6,658 bases of DNA from Euryarchaeota archaeon UBA82 (GTDB lineage Archaea > Thermoplasmatota > Poseidoniia > Poseidoniales > Poseidoniaceae): assembly GCA_002496635.1 (NCBI GenBank), contig DAKQ01000125.1, positions 1 through 6,658 of the forward strand. The letters are read 5' to 3'. Under the pieces are notes generated by a model that worked only from the letters and a program-made list of their open reading frames with translations, was not told the DNA's origin and ran no database searches. Position numbers and translations under genes: made by a program. Positions 1-4,900 of the stretch are shown here, in pieces. The first letter of the stretch is position 1, and each line of letters opens with the position of its first letter.

Positions 1-615
1 GAGGTTTTGATTGACGAACGGGATGAGTATCTTGCTGCAAATATTCAGGAACTGAGATCTGAAGGGAAGGTTCTCGCAGTAATAGGAGCAGGACACATCG
101 AAGGAGTTGCTGAGCGCCTACGAGATGGAGATGTATCTGATGAACAACGGATGCAGGAATTGAAACACATTGCACCACCGAATTCTGCATGGAAAGTTGT
201 CAAGTGGGGGATACCTGTCTTGATGGTGGGGCTTTTTGCTTGGATCGCATCACAAGGAGATGTTGCATCGTTGAAGAATGCTGCAATTACTTGGCTTGGC
301 CTTAATGCGGCTCTGGCGGCACTTGGAGCACTACTCGCCAGAGGTCATCCACTTGCGATACTGACTGCAGCTATTGCTAGTCCCATCACGTCACTGAACC
401 CCATGTTGGCTGCTGGTTGGTTTGCCGGTTTAGTCCAACTAAAAGTGGCTGCTCCTTCGACGAAAGAATTGCAAGAATTTCTCAAACTTGATCGATTATC
501 ACTGTTCTGGAAGAACAAAGTCGGTAGAGTCTTACTCGTCACAGCACTAGCCAATTTAGGCTCCACTGCAGGTGCATGGATTGCAGGTAGCGCGATAATT
601 GGTAGTTTGGTTTAG
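1..615 (+). CDS. TraB/PrgY-family multi-pass membrane protein, C-terminal part (5' truncated by window edge)
   Basis: The frame is open from base 1, so the start lies upstream; the TTG at 7 is internal, since the residues around it (EVLIDERD) belong to the conserved 'ERD' segment of the family. The visible 204 residues hold the end of the TraB domain: the ERD motif at about 6-8 and the GAGH motif at 29-32 (an example of the G-x-x-H signature shared by TraB, PrgY and the TIKI metalloproteases). A hydrophobic C-terminal half follows, with probable membrane segments near 66-84, 92-113, 116-148 (possibly re-entrant, containing ASPITSLNP) and 176-202. The SPITSLNP, AAGW and NLGS motifs are typical of archaeal TraB proteins. 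PrgY in Enterococcus limits pheromone activity; the archaeal role is unknown, and a membrane-bound peptidase-like activity is only inferred. The gene converges on the MscS gene and overlaps it by 4 nt. The family call is strong and the function is open. Confidence 0.9.
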   Translation, partial: EVLIDERDEYLAANIQELRSEGKVLAVIGAGHIEGVAERLRDGDVSDEQRMQELKHIAPPNSAWKVVKWGIPVLMVGLFAWIASQGDVASLKNAAITWLGLNAALAALGALLARGHPLAILTAAIASPITSLNPMLAAGWFAGLVQLKVAAPSTKELQEFLKLDRLSLFWKNKVGRVLLVTALANLGSTAGAWIAGSAIIGSLV

Positions 616-1952
616 TCATCGATTCCATCAAAGCGATCGAGAGTTCTACTCATATTGGATATCTCGTCACGTAGACGATCTTTCTCTCTTGAACTAAGAG
701 TGGCATCTTTGAGTTGCTTCTCTAAATCCTCAACGTATGCCTTCAACGAATCGCGTTCTTCACGGTAGAACTTCTCATCCTTAGACATCTGTACACGTGC
801 AGCTTTTTGTCGTGCTCTCTTACGGCGCTGTGCAGTATCAGTAGTGGCCCCAGGGGTGGCATTCAATTCAATCGAGGTTGGGAATGGAATCTCTATCCCC
901 TCGTCTGCAAAGCGATCGAATACATTCTGTAATATCCAGTCTCTTGCAGGCCATTGATCAGCGTAATTATCAATCCAAGCATATATTCTGAAGTCTACAG
1001 AATAGTCTCCAAGGCCCACAAGTAGTACACGTGGCATTGGATCATCAACCGTGTATGGACATGATTTTGCGATTTCCATCAACACCTGTTTGACATGAGG
1101 GGGTTCCTCACCATAAGCAGCAGCAACATCAATCAGGAGGTTGATGCGACGAGGCTCACCATCTCCCCCACCACGAGCCATGTTGACTATCTTGGCCTGT
1201 ACCAAAGTATTGTTTGGAATCACAACTAATTCCTCTGAATGTGAGAGGAGTTTTGTTGAGAGTATGCCAGTTGATACTACACGACCTTCGGTGCCATCAA
1301 CAATGATTCGATCCCCAACATCGAATGGACTATCCATTGCAAGCATGAATGAGTTCAGAATGTTACCAATCGTATGTTGAAGTGAAAGACCAATTATCAG
1401 TGAAAACAATGCAAATGAAGCAAGTATTCCAGTAATATCAAAGCTCAACTCTTTGAGAATCGCATTGATACCAATTAACCATATGATCATCCTAGCAATA
1501 ATGCTGACAAAGTGATTTCCACCAGTAACCGAGACACCACTTTTCTTGTTGCTATTAAACCACGCCATTAGAGGAGGGGTTGCCACCTTTACAGTGTTTG
1601 ATATCATCATTGTCAGCAATAAAATGTAAATTGAGTTTACAAAGGGGAATATTGAATCAAGCAAATCTGGGTTGACCCAAATCAATGACAGATTAAAACA
1701 AATAATACCAAAGAAAATCACTACTTTAGATTCCAGTGCAATGTATAGATCGTTGTCCCATCCTGCCTTCGAAGCATTGACCAATTCAGCAACCCTTCGC
1801 AATACGAAACGTTTCAGAGTGTAGATTGCCAATAAGCTCAGGCCTATTGATATGAGTAGTCTGTAGTACCAGGCTAAACCATCCAGTATATCCATTGCAT
1901 CTGTAAAAATTTCACCTACAGTCACCATTTTCTCACTCATCCTTACTAGCAT
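612..1952 (-). CDS. mscS: MscS-family mechanosensitive ion channel with C-terminal coiled-coil extension
   Basis: This should form a homo-heptameric, tension-gated channel in the cytoplasmic membrane that releases solutes on hypo-osmotic shock. Membrane helices are predicted near residues 29-49, 76-95, 102-125 and 146-168, followed by the pore helix at about 173-203. Landmarks of the family are GLSLQ in the pore helix, SPFDVGDRI entering the beta domain (about 208-265), the IPNN motif at 245-248, and a C-terminal alpha/beta domain to about 362 ending EIPFPTS. L185 and L189 align with the E. coli MscS vapour-lock leucines L105 and L109, whereas the kink glycine G113 is replaced by H193. At 446 aa it is longer than E. 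coli MscS (286 aa): it has extra N-terminal helices and a charged tail (366-446) that looks coiled-coil. Three in-frame ATGs (1952, 1940, 1928) are possible starts; 1952 has AAGGA five bases upstream. It overlaps the 3' end of the giant surface-protein gene, which suggests coupling. The symbol denotes family, not proven orthology. Confidence 0.93.
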   Translation of the reverse strand: MLVRMSEKMVTVGEIFTDAMDILDGLAWYYRLLISIGLSLLAIYTLKRFVLRRVAELVNASKAGWDNDLYIALESKVVIFFGIICFNLSLIWVNPDLLDSIFPFVNSIYILLLTMMISNTVKVATPPLMAWFNSNKKSGVSVTGGNHFVSIIARMIIWLIGINAILKELSFDITGILASFALFSLIIGLSLQHTIGNILNSFMLAMDSPFDVGDRIIVDGTEGRVVSTGILSTKLLSHSEELVVIPNNTLVQAKIVNMARGGGDGEPRRINLLIDVAAAYGEEPPHVKQVLMEIAKSCPYTVDDPMPRVLLVGLGDYSVDFRIYAWIDNYADQWPARDWILQNVFDRFADEGIEIPFPTSIELNATPGATTDTAQRRKRARQKAARVQMSKDEKFYREERDSLKAYVEDLEKQLKDATLSSREKDRLRDEISNMSRTLDRFDGIDD

Positions 1953-1962
1953 TCAATTCCTT
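1926..1962 (-). promoter_or_regulatory. Overlapping start region of the MscS gene with alternative starts and Shine-Dalgarno-like sites
   Basis: On the minus strand AAGGA (1962-1958) lies five bases before the ATG at 1952, which supports that start. A second ATG at 1940 has AAGG directly against it, too close to serve, and it overlaps the TGA of the upstream gene (1935-1933) within ATGAGTGA. A third ATG at 1928 has GTGA (1936-1933) four bases upstream. All three read the same frame, so the protein differs only by up to eight residues. The layout indicates translation of the channel is coupled to termination on the surface-protein gene. Confidence 0.55.
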
Positions 1963-4900
1963 GGCTTGCTGAGCCCACTTGTCTCGTCGCACCCTGCCTC
2001 TAAAGAACTCGATTGCTACGTTGACCTGCTCTTCGATTTCTGCAGTCATCTTGGACACTTGTTCAAAGGTGTAGATGCCCAGGGCATTGAGTTTCTCTTC
2101 AATAAATGGTCCAATTCCTTTGATTTTCTGCAAGTTATCCTTGTCCGATTCTTTGGCGACACCGAGCGTCTTGAAATCGATGAATTCTGCTTTAGCTGCG
2201 ACTCGAGCAAGTTCGGCTTCCTTCTTGGAAAGACCTTCCATCTTTTGCTCCATTTCTGCCATCTTGGCTGCCATCTTTTCTTCCATTTCTGCAAGGCGTT
2301 GCTCTGCATCTCTCTGTGCTAATGCTGCGGCTTCTTTGTTGGCTTGACGCTCTGCGGCTTCTTTCTCTTTAGCAACTAATTGCTTAGCTTTCATTTCAGC
2401 CTCAGCCTTGGCTTTGGCTTCCGCTTCAATTCGAGCCTTGGTTTCGGCCTCTTTACGGACCTTTTCTTCAACCGCTGCTCTCATCTTCTTCTCCTTTTCA
2501 GCCTCTTTCGCCACCTGAGCAATTGCCTCTGCTTTGGCCTCTTCACGAATTCGAGCCTCCTCGAACTTCCGTGCTTCGGCTTTCGAATCTTCGCTAACCT
2601 TTCGATCGCTTGGAGAGTCCCAAGTTTCGACATTCCACTGGAAGTATACAGAAGATACTCCGCACTTAATCAGCCCCTCATAATCGAAACCGCCTTCTGG
2701 GCTGTTTCCGAAACTGTCATCGAACTTCAAGCGGAATCGGATGGAACCATTGCCCTCGCCATCATCATCGTCGACCTCGATTGAATCCATAGTGAATCGG
2801 CCATTGTTTTCATGATTGTTCATATCGTTGAATCGAATGATACTACCTGCATCGAGATTGTCAATAGTGATGAGTTCCTTGCTCTCCACAGTTGAACCAC
2901 GAGCCAATCCTTCAATTGGTTCGAGCATGAATGGATCTTCACGGGTGCCGACACCGAATACGAACACGGGCTTCGACGTCGTGTGTTCAGGCTCCGCATC
3001 TCTGTACTTCTGAATCATTGTCAAGACGGATATGTCCCTACCCCGAAGTAGTACCAGGAGGAGCAATAGAAGCAGTAGCAAGAGGATACAGCATGCAGTC
3101 CAACTGAGATATTGGTTCGATACAGAATTCGACTCATCAGTAGAATCTTCATCGATTTCGCCTTCAATTTCAGGTTCATCGTTCGCATCACAGATTCCGT
3201 TTTCATTGGCATCCACCGGGATACTGGTGGCGTTGAGAGGTTCTGTTCCACAATCAATCTCAACGGTATCGTTCCAACCATCTCCATCATCATCCATATC
3301 TTCGGTAAGGTTTCCAAAGTATGGTGAGTACAAAATATTGTCAGGATCCCCATCACCATCTGTATCGGTGTGGGCACCGGAGTCTAACGGATATGCGTCA
3401 TCTGCATCGGGTGAGCCATCGTTGTCATCGTCGTCATCCAATAGGTCACAAGATTGGTCTGCATCATTGTCATCGGGTATGCTTGTCGGATCCATCGGAT
3501 CTGTACCACAGGCATTCTCTAGGCCATCAGCCCAGCCATCACCATCGGTATCAGATTCAAGAGCATCACAGACGCCGTTGCCATCCAAGTCTGATGGAGT
3601 GTCATTGGCATCCTCAGGGTCAGACATACAGATGGCTTCCTCTTCATCGGTGAAGCCATCTTCATCATCGTCTTCATCAATCGAGTTGCACAACTCATCG
3701 CCATCTGTGTCCTGTGGTGTACTGGATTCATCCATTCCATCATTCGAACACAGGTCTTCCATTTCGTCAGACCAACCGTCGTTGTCATCGTCTTCATCAT
3801 AGATATCTGGCAAACCATCCAGGTCATTGTCAGTCAGTACTGACACCATGATGGTATAGGTTGCACTGTTTTCTGAATTGTTGGCCCAAACAGTGTACAC
3901 AGTTGGGTCCAGGAGTTCGGTGGGCGTCCCTGAGATTACACCCGTATGCGTCGTTGAACGCGCAGGGCTGACACCATCGAAGTTCAATCCCAATGGCAAT
4001 GCAGGGCTAATCTCCCATGTGTCGATGTCTCCACCTGCAGCGTAAGGGACGAAGTCAAGCATGGTGACATTGAGTGAAAGCTCAAGGACGGCGGATGGAT
4101 AGACCATGAGAATCATCGAACCATCATCGTCATCCATGCTGTCACAAATACCATCGTTGTCTGAATCGAAAGGTCTGCTGTTTGGATCACTGGCATCGGT
4201 TTCACATTGCACCTCGTAATCATCATACCAACCGTCACCATCTGAATCAGGGTCTGATTCATCCGGAATCCCGTCGCCATCCAAATCGGGTAAGATGACA
4301 ATGGTCAGGGTGGTTGATGAATTGGCATCCAAATCAAATCCTTGAGCGAAGACCGTGTAAGTTTCCAAATCCGTCAATGTCGTCGGTGTTCCCCAAATGG
4401 TTCCGTTCGCAGTTCCAAACTCTAGACCGTCTGGCAAATCAGGAGTAATCGACCAGGTAATCGGCACGGCGCCAAGTGAGGACGGGTAGACGGTCAAAAT
4501 TGGATGATCAATGGCCAAACGCTGCTCATCGTAGGGGTAGAATACGTACATTCCAGTTCCGTTGATGGCTATAGAGATGGTTACGTTGGCGCTACCACCC
4601 GAGTTGTTTGCCCAAATGGTATAGTTGGCCGCAGGAGTATTCCCAATGGGAATTCCTGAGATGATTCCCTCCTCACCCAAGGTCAACCCAAAGGGCAAAT
4701 CAGGTGAGACCTCCCAAGTCTCAACCATACCACCCAAGTTGGTTGGAACCAATGGGTTGATCGGAGCCTCCTTGGGGAATTCATATTCTGTATCCGAATA
4801 CGAAATTACTGGAAGTGGTTCCACCACAGTTAGCGTGAATTCTGAGCCTTCGTTGCAAAGTCCCCAACTGTTGCAAGACTTCAGAGTAAAGACTGCAGTC

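Noticed and set aside
7..615. Start of the TraB-family gene at the TTG at position 7
   Set aside because: The frame is open to base 1 and the TTG falls within the conserved segment before the ERD motif, so the gene begins upstream of the window.
1141..1380. Plus-strand 79-codon frame opposite the MscS gene
   Set aside because: It is antisense to the most conserved part of the channel (pore helix and beta domain), and its sequence has no recognisable features.
2046..2784. Several short open frames on both strands across the coiled-coil region
   Set aside because: They are by-products of the biased Ala/Glu/Lys codon composition and show no domain, start context or conservation signal of their own.
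3032..3802. Plus-strand open frame of 256 codons, very serine-rich
   Set aside because: It lies exactly opposite the TSP3 clusters. GAT/GAC-rich codons read in reverse give long stop-free, Ser-rich frames, and it has no recognisable domain or ribosome binding site.
3175..4290. Tandem DNA repeat or CRISPR-like array suggested by recurring catcatcgtc-type words
   Set aside because: The words are the reverse complement of Asp/Gly codons in TSP3 loops inside one long reading frame. They are imperfect and have no constant repeat with unique spacers.
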